Origin: Actinokineospora sp. NBRC 105648
GTDB lineage: Bacteria; Actinomycetota; Actinomycetes; Mycobacteriales; Pseudonocardiaceae
DNA length: 64,000 nt
Reading direction: 5' to 3'
NCBI RefSeq assembly: GCF_030269645.1
Contig: NZ_BSTR01000029.1
Coordinates: forward strand, 30,695 to 94,694
The translations under genes and the position numbers were made by a program. The notes under the pieces are model-generated. The model was not told the origin of the DNA. It worked only from the letters and a program-made list of their open reading frames with translations, and ran no database searches. Positions 46,773-55,778 of the stretch are shown in pieces; position 1 is the first letter of the stretch; each line of letters begins with the position of its first letter.

Positions 46773-49424
46773 ATGACTGGGGCGATTGTGATGAGCCAAG
46801 AGGATGCCGAGTTACTCGCCGACTGCGCGGGCGCCGTGCTCGCGCGGCACGAGCCGGACTCCTGGCGGCACCACGTCGACGACCACTGGCACTACGTCCT
46901 GCCGGTCGAGCACCAAGCCCGGGAGCAGGGCTGGAAGCTGCACGTCCCCGCCACTCCGCTCTCGGCGTTCCTCGTGCTCGCCCGTTCGATCGAAGTCCTT
47001 GCCGCGCACCGGTGCGCGTTCAAGTTCCCCAGCAGGATGCGCAGGCTGCACGAACTGGTCGGCCCCAACGCCGACCGCAAGGCGGCGGGCAAGTTCCTCA
47101 CCGTCTACCCGAACGACGACGACCACGCCCGCGCGGTGGCCGAGGACCTGCACAACGCCACTCTCGGCCTACCCGGGCAGTGGATCCTGACCGATCGCCG
47201 GTTCCGCGCGCACTCGCAGGTCTTCTACCGCTACGGCGCATTCACCCCGGAGCAGGTACTCACCAACGACGGCGAGTACCGCGCGGTGCTGCGCAAACCG
47301 GACGGCACAACGGTTTCCGACCAACGCGGAGTAGGCCAGGTTGCCCCCGATTGGGTGAGCGACCCATTCCATGACGACACAGCGCCACCAACTGTCCCCC
47401 AATCGGTGCTGATCGGCGGACGTTTCCGGGTGCGCGAGGCCATTCGGCAGAGCAACCGCGGCGGCGTCTACGTAGCCACCGACCCCGACGGAGCCGACCT
47501 CATCCTCAAGCGCTTCCGCGAGCACACCGGCGCCGCCGTGGACGGCAGTGACTCCCGCACCCGCGCGCGGGCCGAGGCCCGGCTGCTCGGCGTGCTCGGC
47601 CCGAGCGGCGCCTCGCCGCGGTTCATCGACATCTTCACTTCCGGCACGGACATCTTCGTCGCGCAGGAACGGATCGACGGCATCCCGCTGCGCCGGTTCG
47701 TCGCCCGCGAGCAGCGGCCGACCGCGGCGGGTGGACTGGGCCTGGACCCCGCGCTCGCGCTCGACTTCGCGCGGCAACTGGTCGAGCTGCTCGGCAAGGT
47801 GCACGCGGCGGGCTATGTACTCGGCGACCTCACCCCGAACAACCTCTTGGTGACGCCCGACCGGCGGCTGGTGCTGATCGACCTGGAGTCCGCGCTGCGG
47901 CCCACCGACGTCGCCCCCCGCCTGCTCACGCCGGGCTACGCCCCGCCCGAGGAGGAGGGCCGCACGCGGACGGTCGCCATCGGGCCCGCGCCAGCCGCGG
48001 ACCTCTACGGCCTGGGCGCCACGCTGTTCTACCTGGCCTCCGGCGAACACCCGCCCGCCTGCAAGGGAACCCGCCTGTCCGCGATGATCCGGCTGATGGC
48101 CGACCGCGGTCCTGCGGCCGCCGCGCTGGCTCCCCTGATCACCGAGCTGATCGCCCAAGATCCCGACCAACGTCCCGGCCTCGACGCCGTGCGCACGGCC
48201 CTGGACGCGCCCGCACCGCTGCCGCCGCGGCCCGAACTGCCCACTGTGGACAACCTGGTCGAGGACATGCTCGCCGAGGTCGTGCAGACGGCCGATCCGT
48301 CGGCGCGGTTCCTGTGGCGCAACTCGGAGACCGCCAGCCGTTATGACCCGTGTTCGGTACACGTGGGCGCGCCTGGGGTGCTCTTAGTGCTATGTCAGGC
48401 TCTTAGGGCTGGTATCGAGGTAGCCGAAACAGTGCAATTGGCCGCGCAGTGGACCGTGCGCAGGCTGCCAGAGGAGCCGCGGGTGCTACCCGGCTTGCTC
48501 TTCGGTCGCGCGGGCACTGCGGTGAGTCTCTATGAGGCCGGCGACCTCTTAGGCGACGACGACGTTCGTGCCGCGGGGCTGGACTTGGCCCGCCGACTAC
48601 CCACGACGTGGAACGTGCCGGACGTGTTCCACGGCGTGGCGGGCGCGGGGCTCGCCTTGCTGAACTTGTGGCGGCGCGCGGGTGCCGACGACTTGCTGGC
48701 ACGGGCGCGCGAGTGCGCGGACGGCCTGGTCGGCGGTGGTCCGATGTGGACGGCCACCGGTGACTTCGCCCTGGCGGGCAAGCCGCACTGGGGCTTCGCG
48801 CACGGCACGGCGGGCATCGGCACGTTCATGCTGGAAGTCGCGTCCGCCACCGGTGACGAGCGGTACCTGGTGGTGGCGAACGAGTGCGCCCGGGCGCTCG
48901 CCGAGGTCGCGATCATCGACGGAGCCGCGGCGTTCTGGCCCAGCGGTGAGGACGACGAGGCAGCTGACACGGTCCGCCTGACCGGCTTCTGCAGCGGCGC
49001 GACCGGCGTGGGCGGCTTCTTCCTGCGGCACTGGGCGGTCACGGGGGAGGCGCGCTCGCGGGAACTGGCCGAGGCCGCCGCGGTCGCCGTGCGGTGCGCG
49101 AACTGGACCTCCCCGCCGCTGTGGTGCCACGGCCTCGCCACCGACGGCGACTTCCTCCTCGACTGTGCCGAGCTGCTGGGCTCCGGGTCACAGGGCCTTG
49201 GGGCGCAAGCGGACTACCGGTCCTGGGCAGCCGACACCGCCGAGGTGATCACCGCCCGGGCCGTCCGCAGGCGCGGTCGCCTGCTCACCCCCGACGACAC
49301 CGGCGACGTGGTCGCCTCCTTCGCCAACGGCCACGTCGGCGCGCTGTCCTTCCTGCTGCGCCTGCGCCACGGCGGTGACCGCCCCCTGTTCCCCGTCCAC
49401 ACCCGGGACTCCGTCCCAGCGTGA
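46773..49424 (+). CDS. Lanthipeptide synthetase, three-domain, class IV (LanL)-like
   Basis: An 883-residue enzyme. Residues 1-200 are the phosphoSer/Thr lyase domain (RCAFKFPSRMRRLHELVG, GKFLTVYPNDDD). Residues about 215-480 are a Ser/Thr kinase domain (catalytic loop YVLGDLTPNNLLVTPD, then LIDLESA). The rest is a LanC cyclase with GFAHGTAGIGTFML and the zinc ligands Cys740 (FCSGATG) and Cys785-His786 (WCHG). Class III cyclases lack these ligands, so class IV is preferred. It dehydrates Ser/Thr and forms lanthionine rings on the peptide encoded right after. ATG 46791 is an alternative start. Confidence 0.92.
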   Translation: MTGAIVMSQEDAELLADCAGAVLARHEPDSWRHHVDDHWHYVLPVEHQAREQGWKLHVPATPLSAFLVLARSIEVLAAHRCAFKFPSRMRRLHELVGPNADRKAAGKFLTVYPNDDDHARAVAEDLHNATLGLPGQWILTDRRFRAHSQVFYRYGAFTPEQVLTNDGEYRAVLRKPDGTTVSDQRGVGQVAPDWVSDPFHDDTAPPTVPQSVLIGGRFRVREAIRQSNRGGVYVATDPDGADLILKRFREHTGAAVDGSDSRTRARAEARLLGVLGPSGASPRFIDIFTSGTDIFVAQERIDGIPLRRFVAREQRPTAAGGLGLDPALALDFARQLVELLGKVHAAGYVLGDLTPNNLLVTPDRRLVLIDLESALRPTDVAPRLLTPGYAPPEEEGRTRTVAIGPAPAADLYGLGATLFYLASGEHPPACKGTRLSAMIRLMADRGPAAAALAPLITELIAQDPDQRPGLDAVRTALDAPAPLPPRPELPTVDNLVEDMLAEVVQTADPSARFLWRNSETASRYDPCSVHVGAPGVLLVLCQALRAGIEVAETVQLAAQWTVRRLPEEPRVLPGLLFGRAGTAVSLYEAGDLLGDDDVRAAGLDLARRLPTTWNVPDVFHGVAGAGLALLNLWRRAGADDLLARARECADGLVGGGPMWTATGDFALAGKPHWGFAHGTAGIGTFMLEVASATGDERYLVVANECARALAEVAIIDGAAAFWPSGEDDEAADTVRLTGFCSGATGVGGFFLRHWAVTGEARSRELAEAAAVAVRCANWTSPPLWCHGLATDGDFLLDCAELLGSGSQGLGAQADYRSWAADTAEVITARAVRRRGRLLTPDDTGDVVASFANGHVGALSFLLRLRHGGDRPLFPVHTRDSVPA

Positions 49425-49465
49425 ACGCCGAGTCCCGGCCCGAACCCGGAAAGGAGGTGTCCCCC

Positions 49466-49600
49466 ATGGACCTGACCGTCAGCGACCTCGACCTGATGCC
49501 CGCCGCGGAGCAGACCGGCGACGAGCCGCAGCTCATCTCGAGCTGCTGCAGCCACTGCTTCTCCTCGTTGATGCTCCTCACCAACGGTTGCGAGTGGTGA
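49466..49600 (+). CDS. Lanthipeptide precursor peptide
   Basis: A 44-residue peptide with a perfect ribosome site AAGGAGGTG 6 nt before ATG. The leader is acidic (MDLTVSDLDLMPAAEQTGDE), and the core ends ISSCCSHCFSSLMLLTNGC-EW. It holds four Cys (27, 28, 31, 42) and six Ser/Thr (25, 26, 29, 33, 34, 39), enough for up to four rings. It begins 41 bp after the synthetase. A hairpin follows within 13 bp of the stop. The arrangement and content make it the substrate of the LanL-like enzyme; ring pattern unknown. Confidence 0.87.
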   Translation: MDLTVSDLDLMPAAEQTGDEPQLISSCCSHCFSSLMLLTNGCEW

Positions 49601-49612
49601 GTTCTCGCCAAG

Positions 49613-49644
49613 CCCACACCGCCCGCGGCCGAGGGCGGTGTGGG
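49613..49644 (+). terminator. Hairpin after the precursor gene
   Basis: CCCACACCGCCC at 49613-49624 pairs perfectly with GGGCGGTGTGGG at 49633-49644 around GCGGCCGA. It could terminate or protect the 3' end of the precursor mRNA and lower expression of the nitroreductase downstream. Confidence 0.65.
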
Positions 49645-49737
49645 TGCTGTGACCCACGCCATGACCGCGCCCGAAATAGTCAAACCCTCAATCAAGTTGA
49701 GCGGGAGGTAACGCCACATCGCCACGGGAGCCACCAG

Positions 49738-50349
49738 ATGACCACGACCCAGGTGCCCACCGCCCTCCGCCTCGACGCGGCGAGCCAGGACCTGCTCTTC
49801 CGCGCGGCCCGCACCGCCAACGCCTTCAGTGCCGAACCGGTCACCGAGGAGCAGGTGCGCGCCGTCTACGACCTGGTCAAGTGGGCGCCCACGGCGATGA
49901 ACTCGCAGCCGCTGCGGGTCGTGCTCGTGCGCTCGGCCGAGGGCCGGGAGCGGCTGGTCAAGCACCTGTCGCCGGGCAACCAGGCCAAGACGGCCACCGC
50001 CCCGCTGACCGCGATCCTGGCGGCCGACGTGGACTTCCACGAGCACCTGCCCGCCGTCTTCCCGCACGTCCCGAACGCCAAGGACTCCTTCGCCGACGAG
50101 ACCCGGCGCGGCGACACCGCCCGGTTCAACGCGCTGCTCCAGGTCGGCTACTTCATCCTCGGCGTGCGCGCCGCGGGCCTGGCCGCTGGGCCGATGGCCG
50201 GGTTCGACGCCGCGGGCCTCGACGCCGAGTTCTTCCCGGAGGGGCGCCTGCGCTCTCTTGTGGTGGTCAACATCGGTAACCCTGCCGAGGACTCGTCGTT
50301 CCCGCGCAACCCGCGCCTTGAGTACGAGCAGGTAGTGCGCACGGTCTAA
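49738..50349 (+). CDS. Nitroreductase-family protein, RutE/HadB (malonic semialdehyde reductase)-like
   Basis: A 203-residue FMN protein with the RutE pattern: LFRAARTANAFSAEPVTEEQ, YDLVKWAPTAMNSQPLRVVL and GRLRSLVVVNIGNPAEDSSF. RutE relatives reduce malonic semialdehyde or enoyl-type substrates. GGGAG lies upstream of ATG 49738. It follows the lanthipeptide precursor by 137 bp on the same strand, with a strong terminator after it, so it may be in the operon and reduce dehydrated residues, or be an unrelated neighbour. Confidence 0.87.
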   Translation: MTTTQVPTALRLDAASQDLLFRAARTANAFSAEPVTEEQVRAVYDLVKWAPTAMNSQPLRVVLVRSAEGRERLVKHLSPGNQAKTATAPLTAILAADVDFHEHLPAVFPHVPNAKDSFADETRRGDTARFNALLQVGYFILGVRAAGLAAGPMAGFDAAGLDAEFFPEGRLRSLVVVNIGNPAEDSSFPRNPRLEYEQVVRTV

Positions 50350-50356
50350 GACGACC

Positions 50357-50387
50357 AAAGGCCCCGCTCCGAACGGAGCGGGGCCTT
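50357..50387 (+). terminator. Strong intrinsic-type hairpin
   Basis: AAAGGCCCCGCTCC (50357-50370) and GGAGCGGGGCCTT (50375-50387) pair perfectly around GAAC. It sits 7 bp after the nitroreductase stop and also ends the convergent LVIVD gene, so it may work in both directions. Confidence 0.85.
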
Positions 50388-50410
50388 CGCCGTTAAAGCC
50401 GTTAGAGCAC

Positions 50411-51838
50411 TCAGCCGGTGTAAGACGACTGGGTTTGCACGTTCAGCTCAGTCCACTTGTGCGACTTCGCCGGGTCGGTCCGCGGGTCGTTGATCTCCAG
50501 GACGTCGAAGCCCTTGCCCAGGTCCGAGGCGTAGATGAAGCCGTTGTAGTAGTACGACGACCACACGCCACCGCTCTCGGCCGAGTTGGCCGCCGGGCCG
50601 CGCTCGAAGAACCCGATGGTCTCCGGGTGCGCCGAGTTGGTGAAGTCGACGATCTGCACGCCGCCCATGTACCAGGCCTGCACCATCACGTCGCGGCCCG
50701 CGAGCGGGAGCAGCGAGCCGTTGTGCGCGACGCAGTTCTCCGCGTCGGTCTGGTAGCGGTCGATCTTGAAGAAGCTGCGGAACTCCAGCAGGCGGCCGTC
50801 GCCGCGGCCGGTGATGTCGTAGACGCCGTCCGCGCCGCGGGTCGGGCCGATCTTGGCGTTGCACGTCGCCGCGCCGCCGCCGCCCAGCTCGTCGGTGAAG
50901 ATGACCTTGGTGCCCGCGTTGTTGAACGTCGCCGAGTGCCAGAACGCGAAGTGCTCGTCGTCCTGCACGCGGCTGATCACCCGCGGCTTCTCCCGGTCGG
51001 CGATGTCGATCAGCACGCCGTCGCCCATGCAGGCGCCCGCCGCCAGGTTCTTCGACGGGTAGACGGTGATGTCGTGGCAGCCGCTGGTGGCGGTCACGTA
51101 GCCGGTGTCGACGGTGCCCGGCGTGCCCGGGTTGCCGCCGTCGGGGAACAGGTTCGGCGTCGCGATCAGCTCGGCGGCGGCCGGGGTCTTGATCGGCACC
51201 TTGATGATCGAGATCTTGTCGTGCGGCGGCTGGCACTTGGCGATGTTGGTCGCCGGGGAGTACGAGGACACGTAGATGTAGACGTCCTTGCCGCGCTTGT
51301 CCGGCACGAGCGTGTGCGTGTGCGACCCGCACGCGGTCTCGATGGCCTTGACGTAGCGCGGGTTCTTCTTGTCGCTGATGTCGAAGATCTTCATGCCCTC
51401 CCAGTACGGCAGCGTGCCGTCGTTCTGGGCGACCGAGGAGCAGGAGTTGTCACTGCGCCGCGAGTCGGTGGACAGGAAGAGCAGGTTGCCGCTGACCGAG
51501 ACGTCGTTCTGCGAGCCGGGGCAGAGCACCTGGCTGGCGATCTTGGGCTGGCGCGGGTTGGCGATGTCGTAGATGGTGAAACCGAGGTAGTTGCCCGCGA
51601 TGGCGTAGTCGCCGGTGAACGCGAGGTCGGTTCCGGTGGACCCGGTGCCCTTGAGCGGGGCGGTGGCCGGGATGTTCGCGATGTGCTTGACGTTCGGGCT
51701 CGTGACGATCTCGTCCGGTGCGGGGAACGGGCCCTGCGCGGACGCCGAGGGCACCCCCAGGAGCGCGGAGACGGTGATCGCCGCAGCGCCGAGGACGACG
51801 GTCGAGACCGCACGCCCGCGACGTCGGGATGAAGGCAC
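50411..51838 (-). CDS. Secreted LVIVD-repeat beta-propeller-like protein
   Basis: A 475-residue protein with a signal peptide (RRRGRAVSTVVLGAAAITVS, cleavage after ASA). The mature part has repeated strands of LVIVD type: YLGFTIYDIANPRQPKIASQ, GMKIFDISDKKNPRYVKAIE, GVQIVDFTNSAHPETIGFFE and GFDVLEINDPR. Such secreted propellers are common in actinomycetes, with unknown ligand. The 3' side is closed by the bidirectional hairpin. Confidence 0.88.
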   Translation of the reverse strand: MPSSRRRGRAVSTVVLGAAAITVSALLGVPSASAQGPFPAPDEIVTSPNVKHIANIPATAPLKGTGSTGTDLAFTGDYAIAGNYLGFTIYDIANPRQPKIASQVLCPGSQNDVSVSGNLLFLSTDSRRSDNSCSSVAQNDGTLPYWEGMKIFDISDKKNPRYVKAIETACGSHTHTLVPDKRGKDVYIYVSSYSPATNIAKCQPPHDKISIIKVPIKTPAAAELIATPNLFPDGGNPGTPGTVDTGYVTATSGCHDITVYPSKNLAAGACMGDGVLIDIADREKPRVISRVQDDEHFAFWHSATFNNAGTKVIFTDELGGGGAATCNAKIGPTRGADGVYDITGRGDGRLLEFRSFFKIDRYQTDAENCVAHNGSLLPLAGRDVMVQAWYMGGVQIVDFTNSAHPETIGFFERGPAANSAESGGVWSSYYYNGFIYASDLGKGFDVLEINDPRTDPAKSHKWTELNVQTQSSYTG

Positions 51839-51994
51839 GCTGCGTACCCCTCTCGTGGAGTCGGGAATTCGCAGTATGACTCCTTGATCCGACCGCTACC
51901 AGGGCTTTACGTTGCTTCTTTTCACCACTTGCCGCCGCTCTGTTGCCACCCGGCCCGGCCGGGTAGGTTCGGTGGGCGAGAGACCGGGTGAGGG

Positions 51995-52642
51995 GTGGCG
52001 GGGATGGCGGTTCGGTGGGCGCTGGTCGGGGCGTTTGGGCTGGTCGTGGGGGTCGGGCTGGGGGCCTGCTCGGCCGAGCCGACGCCGACGCCCAACCCGG
52101 TCGTGCAACCCGGGAAACCGGGGGAGCCGAACAAGACCCTCTCCGCGGAGGAGGCGGCGGCCGGGGTGCCGGTGGTGCCGCCGAACGACGCCGACTTCGA
52201 CTACGCGGAAATGATGATCATGCATCACCAGCAGGCGGTCGAGATGACCGCGCTGGCCGCGACGCGGGCGGTGAACACCTCGGTCAAGGGGCTGGCCAGC
52301 CGGATCGCCGACACCCAGCGGCCCGAGATCGACATGATGAACACCTGGTTGGAGCGTAATGGCCGGGCAAAGGTGGACCCCGCGCACGCGGGGCACCACA
52401 TGCACATGACGATGCCCGGCATCGCCACCCCGGAGCAGCTGGCCGACCTGGCGGCGGCGACCGGGCCCGCGTTCGACGCGCTGTTCCTGCAGCTGATGAT
52501 CAAGCACCACGAGGGCGCGGTCGAGATGGCGCACGTGGTGCAGAAGGACGGCTCGGACATCAAGGTGCAGGAGATGGCCGACCACGTCATCGCCGAGCAG
52601 ACCGACGAGATCAAGCGGATGCACACGATGCTCGCCGCTTGA
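51995..52642 (+). CDS. DUF305 lipoprotein
   Basis: A 215-residue protein with a lipobox-like end of signal peptide (VGVGLGACSAEP) and the DUF305 ferritin-like helical core: DYAEMMIMHHQQAVEMTALA and LQLMIKHHEGAVEMAHVV with the repeated MHHQQA/KHHEGA pairs. The His-rich stretch HAGHHMHMTMPG lies between. DUF305 proteins are often tied to copper or other metal handling. ATG 52004 may be the true start. Confidence 0.88.
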   Translation: MAGMAVRWALVGAFGLVVGVGLGACSAEPTPTPNPVVQPGKPGEPNKTLSAEEAAAGVPVVPPNDADFDYAEMMIMHHQQAVEMTALAATRAVNTSVKGLASRIADTQRPEIDMMNTWLERNGRAKVDPAHAGHHMHMTMPGIATPEQLADLAAATGPAFDALFLQLMIKHHEGAVEMAHVVQKDGSDIKVQEMADHVIAEQTDEIKRMHTMLAA

Positions 52643-52873
52643 CCTCTCCTTGCCCCCGGTTGTCCACAGCCCTGGGTGCTCGTGGCCCGGTGGACGTCGG
52701 GGAACGGCCGTCGCCCGATTAGCACGGTCCGGTGTTCGCGGTCGGATCCCGTCCACAGTCCGCCGGGTTGTCCACAGCCGGGAAACCGGGGAGCGGGTGC
52801 CGCGGGCGGCTCGATAGCATCCCTGGTGTCGAGGTCACCGCAGGTGTGACCACCCGAGCACCGAGGAGCAACC

Positions 52874-54928
52874 GTGTCCCAGCCGCAGCCCGCAGCCGTC
52901 GCGCCCCCCACGAACGTGGTGGTGCAGGCGGGCACCACCGCGGGCGCCGCCGTCCGCGAGGCGGGGCTGCCCGGCAAGGGCCCGGACGCGGTCGTCGTCG
53001 TGCGCGACCCGGAGGGCAGGCTGCGCGACCTGTCCTGGACCCCCTCGGTCGACGTCACGGTCGAGCCGGTCGCCGCCGACACCGAGGACGGCCGCGCGGT
53101 CATCCGGCACTCGTGCGCGCACGTGCTCGCCCAGGCCGTGCAGCAGCAGTTCCCCGAGGCCAAGCTCGGCATCGGCCCGCCGGTGCGCGACGGCTTCTAC
53201 TACGACTTCGCCGTCGAGCGCCCGTTCACCCCCGAGGACCTGCAGGCGCTGGAGAAGCGCATGAAGCAGATCGTCAAGGGCGCGCAGCGGTTCTCCCGCC
53301 GCGTGGTCGACTCGGTGGACGCGGCCAAGCAGGAGCTCGCCGCCGAGCCGTTCAAGCTGGAGCTGGTCGACATCAAGAGCGACGTCGACGACCCCGAGGT
53401 GATGGAGGTCGGCGGCGGCGAGCTGACCATCTACGACAACCTCGACCCGCGCAGCGGCGAGCAGGTCTGGGGCGACTTGTGCCGGGGCCCGCACGTGCCC
53501 ACCACCAAGCACATCCCCGCCTTCAAGCTCACCAGGGTGGCCGCCGCCTACTGGCGCGGCGACCAGAACAACCAGCAGCTCCAGCGCGTGTACGGCACCG
53601 CGTGGGAGTCCCAGGAGGCGCTCGACCGCCACCTGGAGCTGCTCGCCGAGGCAGAACGCCGCGACCACCGGCGGCTGGGCACCGAGCTGGACCTGTTCAG
53701 CTTCCCGGACGAGATCGGCTCCGGCCTCGCGGTGTTCCACCCCAAGGGCGGCATCGTCCGCCGGGCGATGGAGGACTACTCGCGCCGCAGGCACGAGGAA
53801 GAGGGCTACGAGTTCGTCTACTCCCCGCACATCACCAAGGGCACGCTGTTCGAGACCTCGGGCCACCTAGACTGGTACCGCGACGGCATGTACCCGGCGA
53901 TGCACCTGGACGCCGAGTACGACGCCGACGGCAAGGTCCGCAAGCCGGGCCAGGACTACTACCTCAAGCCGATGAACTGCCCGTTCCACGACCTGATCTT
54001 CCGCTCCCGCGGCCGCTCCTACCGCGAGCTCCCGCTGCGCATGTTCGAGTTCGGCTCGGTGTACCGGTACGAGAAGTCCGGCGTCGTGCACGGCCTGACC
54101 CGCGTGCGCGGGATGACGCAGGACGACGCGCACATCTTCTGCACCCCGGAGCAGGTCCAGGACGAGCTGAAGTCCCTGCTGTCCTTCGTGCTCAACCTGC
54201 TCCGCGACTACGGCCTGGACGACTTCTACCTGGAGCTGTCCACCCGCAACGACGAGAAGTACGTCGGCTCCGACGAGGTCTGGGAGAAGGCCACCGAGTC
54301 GTTGCGGGTCGCCGCCCAGGAATCCGGCCTCGACCTGGTCCCCGACCCCGGCGGCGCCGCCTTCTACGGTCCCAAGATCTCGGTCCAGGCCCGCGACGCC
54401 CTCGGCCGCACCTGGCAGATGTCGACCATCCAGGTCGACTTCAACCTCCCCGAGCGCTTCGAACTCGAGTACACCGCCAACGACGGTTCCCGCCAGCGCC
54501 CGGTCATGATCCACCGCGCCCTGTTCGGTTCCATCGAACGCTTCTTCGGCGTCCTCACCGAGCACTACGCGGGCGCCTTCCCGGTCTGGCTCGCCCCGGT
54601 CCAGGTGGTCGGCATCCCGATCGCCGAGGACCACGTCGACCACCTGCTCGAGGTCGCGAAGTCCCTGCGCACCAAGGCGATCCGGGTCGAGGTCGACACC
54701 TCCGACGACCGCATGCAGAAGAAGATCCGCAACCACACCCTGCAGAAGGTCCCGTTCCTCCTGGTGGCAGGCGCCAACGACGTCGAAGCCAACGCCGTCT
54801 CCTTCCGCTTCCGCGACGGCTCCCAGCTCAACGGCATCCCGGTCCCAACCGCGATCGACGCCATCCACAACTGGATCACCCGTCGCGACAACACCTCCCC
54901 GAACGCGGAAACCTTCTCGGCGGAGTAG
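52874..54928 (+). CDS. thrS: Threonine--tRNA ligase
   Basis: A 684-residue ThrRS with a TGS domain, the editing domain ([20 protein letters not shown] with HxxxH, then CRGPHVP), the class II catalytic core ([20 protein letters not shown], motif 2; [20 protein letters not shown]) and the anticodon-binding domain. All zinc and catalytic residues look intact. GTG 52874 follows GAGGAGCAACC. I see no T-box leader upstream. Confidence 0.97.
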   Translation: MSQPQPAAVAPPTNVVVQAGTTAGAAVREAGLPGKGPDAVVVVRDPEGRLRDLSWTPSVDVTVEPVAADTEDGRAVIRHSCAHVLAQAVQQQFPEAKLGIGPPVRDGFYYDFAVERPFTPEDLQALEKRMKQIVKGAQRFSRRVVDSVDAAKQELAAEPFKLELVDIKSDVDDPEVMEVGGGELTIYDNLDPRSGEQVWGDLCRGPHVPTTKHIPAFKLTRVAAAYWRGDQNNQQLQRVYGTAWESQEALDRHLELLAEAERRDHRRLGTELDLFSFPDEIGSGLAVFHPKGGIVRRAMEDYSRRRHEEEGYEFVYSPHITKGTLFETSGHLDWYRDGMYPAMHLDAEYDADGKVRKPGQDYYLKPMNCPFHDLIFRSRGRSYRELPLRMFEFGSVYRYEKSGVVHGLTRVRGMTQDDAHIFCTPEQVQDELKSLLSFVLNLLRDYGLDDFYLELSTRNDEKYVGSDEVWEKATESLRVAAQESGLDLVPDPGGAAFYGPKISVQARDALGRTWQMSTIQVDFNLPERFELEYTANDGSRQRPVMIHRALFGSIERFFGVLTEHYAGAFPVWLAPVQVVGIPIAEDHVDHLLEVAKSLRTKAIRVEVDTSDDRMQKKIRNHTLQKVPFLLVAGANDVEANAVSFRFRDGSQLNGIPVPTAIDAIHNWITRRDNTSPNAETFSAE

Positions 54929-54942
54929 GGCGAAGAAGAGTG

Positions 54943-54980
54943 CCAGCCGGGCGCGGGTCAATGGCCACGCGTCCGGCTGG
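54943..54980 (+). terminator. Hairpin after thrS
   Basis: CCAGCCGGGCGCG (54943-54955) pairs with CGCGTCCGGCTGG (54968-54980), 13 bp with one G-T wobble, 15 bp after the stop. Confidence 0.65.
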
Positions 54981-55228
54981 GGCAGGGGAGCGCTGGGGCA
55001 GGAAAAGTGGGCAGGGGAGTGGCCAGGCGACATTGCCTTCCTGGAAGGGAAGCTGTGGACTCGCGCTCGCTAAGAACGTGGGCGAATTCCGGACCCGCTT
55101 ATTCTTGTCCGAGCCCAAGCCTTGCTGGAACGTCACAGAGCCCTGTTGGTTCGAGGCTGGGGCCCAAGCTCCGCTGGAACGCGACAGAATCCCAACCCCG
55201 CTGGAACGCAACACCCGCCACCCTTGTG

Positions 55229-55366
55229 CTCGATTTGCTGGACTCGCTTCGTGTGGGGGAGGAGTACCGCTAAACTTGCCGTGTGGTGGGGATGCCCTTC
55301 ACCCGCCCTTTTTTCGCCACCGCGGTGCTCTAGGGGCCCCGCGCGAAGTGAGTTCAGTGAATCGAG
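55229..55366. repeat. 138-bp palindromic element, copy 2
   Basis: Ends CTCGATTTGCTGGACTCGCT and AGTTCAGTGAATCGAG; inner arms GAGTACCGC and GCGGTGCTC. The core holds CTTTTTTCGCC-like CCCTTTTTTCGCCACC. It is the left arm of the giant inverted repeat and has more arm mismatches than copies 1 and 4. Confidence 0.85.
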
Positions 55367-55450
55367 CCTGCGTCTTAGTCGGGCAACCTGTATGGGCTAC
55401 GCTCGGCCAATAAAAGTAGCCCATACAGGTTGCCCAAGTTAAGAGCGGGG

Positions 55451-55588
55451 CTCGATCTAGTGAACTCCCTTTGCGCGGGGCCCCGAGAGCACCGCGGTGG
55501 CGAAAAAAGGGCGGGTGAAGGGCATCCCCACCACACGGCAAGTTTAGCGGTACTCCTCCCCCACACAAAGGGAGTCCACTAGATCGAG
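55451..55588. repeat. 138-bp palindromic element, copy 3, inverted
   Basis: Same length and ends as the other copies but in reverse orientation, shown by the core GAAAAAAGGGCGGGTGAAG-type strand. The arms CTCGATCTAGTGAACTCCCT and GAGTCCACTAGATCGAG are well kept. Confidence 0.85.
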
Positions 55589-55661
55589 CATTCGTAGCGG
55601 GGCCGGCGGTTCCAGCGGGAATGGTTGTGGGCAAAGCGGAAGAACGAGAGCAGCATCGGCT

Positions 55662-55757
55662 CAGGGCGGCAGGGCGGCAGGGCGGCAGGGCGGCAGGGCG
55701 GCAGGGCGGCAGGGCGGCAGGGCGGCAGGGCGGCAGGGCGGCAGGGCGGCAGGGCGG
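55662..55757. repeat. Twelve perfect 8-bp tandem copies of CAGGGCGG
   Basis: The unit CAGGGCGG is repeated twelve times without interruption just before the end of the cupin gene. Unit length is not a multiple of three, so frames through it rotate. It is a simple-sequence tract likely to vary in copy number. Confidence 0.9.
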
Positions 55758-55778
55758 GTGTTGTGTTGCCGGGCCTGG

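Larger units (their letters stand above)
55190..55625. repeat. Giant inverted repeat behind thrS
   Basis: Two 138-bp elements (55229-55366 and 55451-55588) face each other around a centre where CAACCTGTATGGGCTAC (55384-55400) and GTAGCCCATACAGGTTG (55416-55432) pair perfectly over a 15-nt loop. Flanking CGCTGGAAC and GTTCCAGCG segments extend the symmetry, giving about 430 bp in all. The 54981-55190 stretch before it holds further GCTGGAACG-type direct copies but no gene. Confidence 0.8.

Noticed and set aside
49535..49590. Labionin motif (SxxSx2-5C) in the lanthipeptide core
   Set aside because: The best fit, Ser26-Ser29-Cys31, has only one residue between the second Ser and Cys, and the synthetase has the class IV zinc site.
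50435..51832. 465-codon plus-strand frame over the LVIVD gene
   Set aside because: Val/Arg/Ala-rich shadow; the minus strand has a signal peptide and family repeats.
52643..52873. T-box riboswitch before thrS
   Set aside because: No stem I or T-box sequence (TGGNACCGCG type) recognised in the 230 bp upstream.
55662..55757. CRISPR-like array
   Set aside because: Units are 8 bp with no spacers; the C-rich tract at 37390-37550 is likewise a simple tandem repeat and no cas genes are present.
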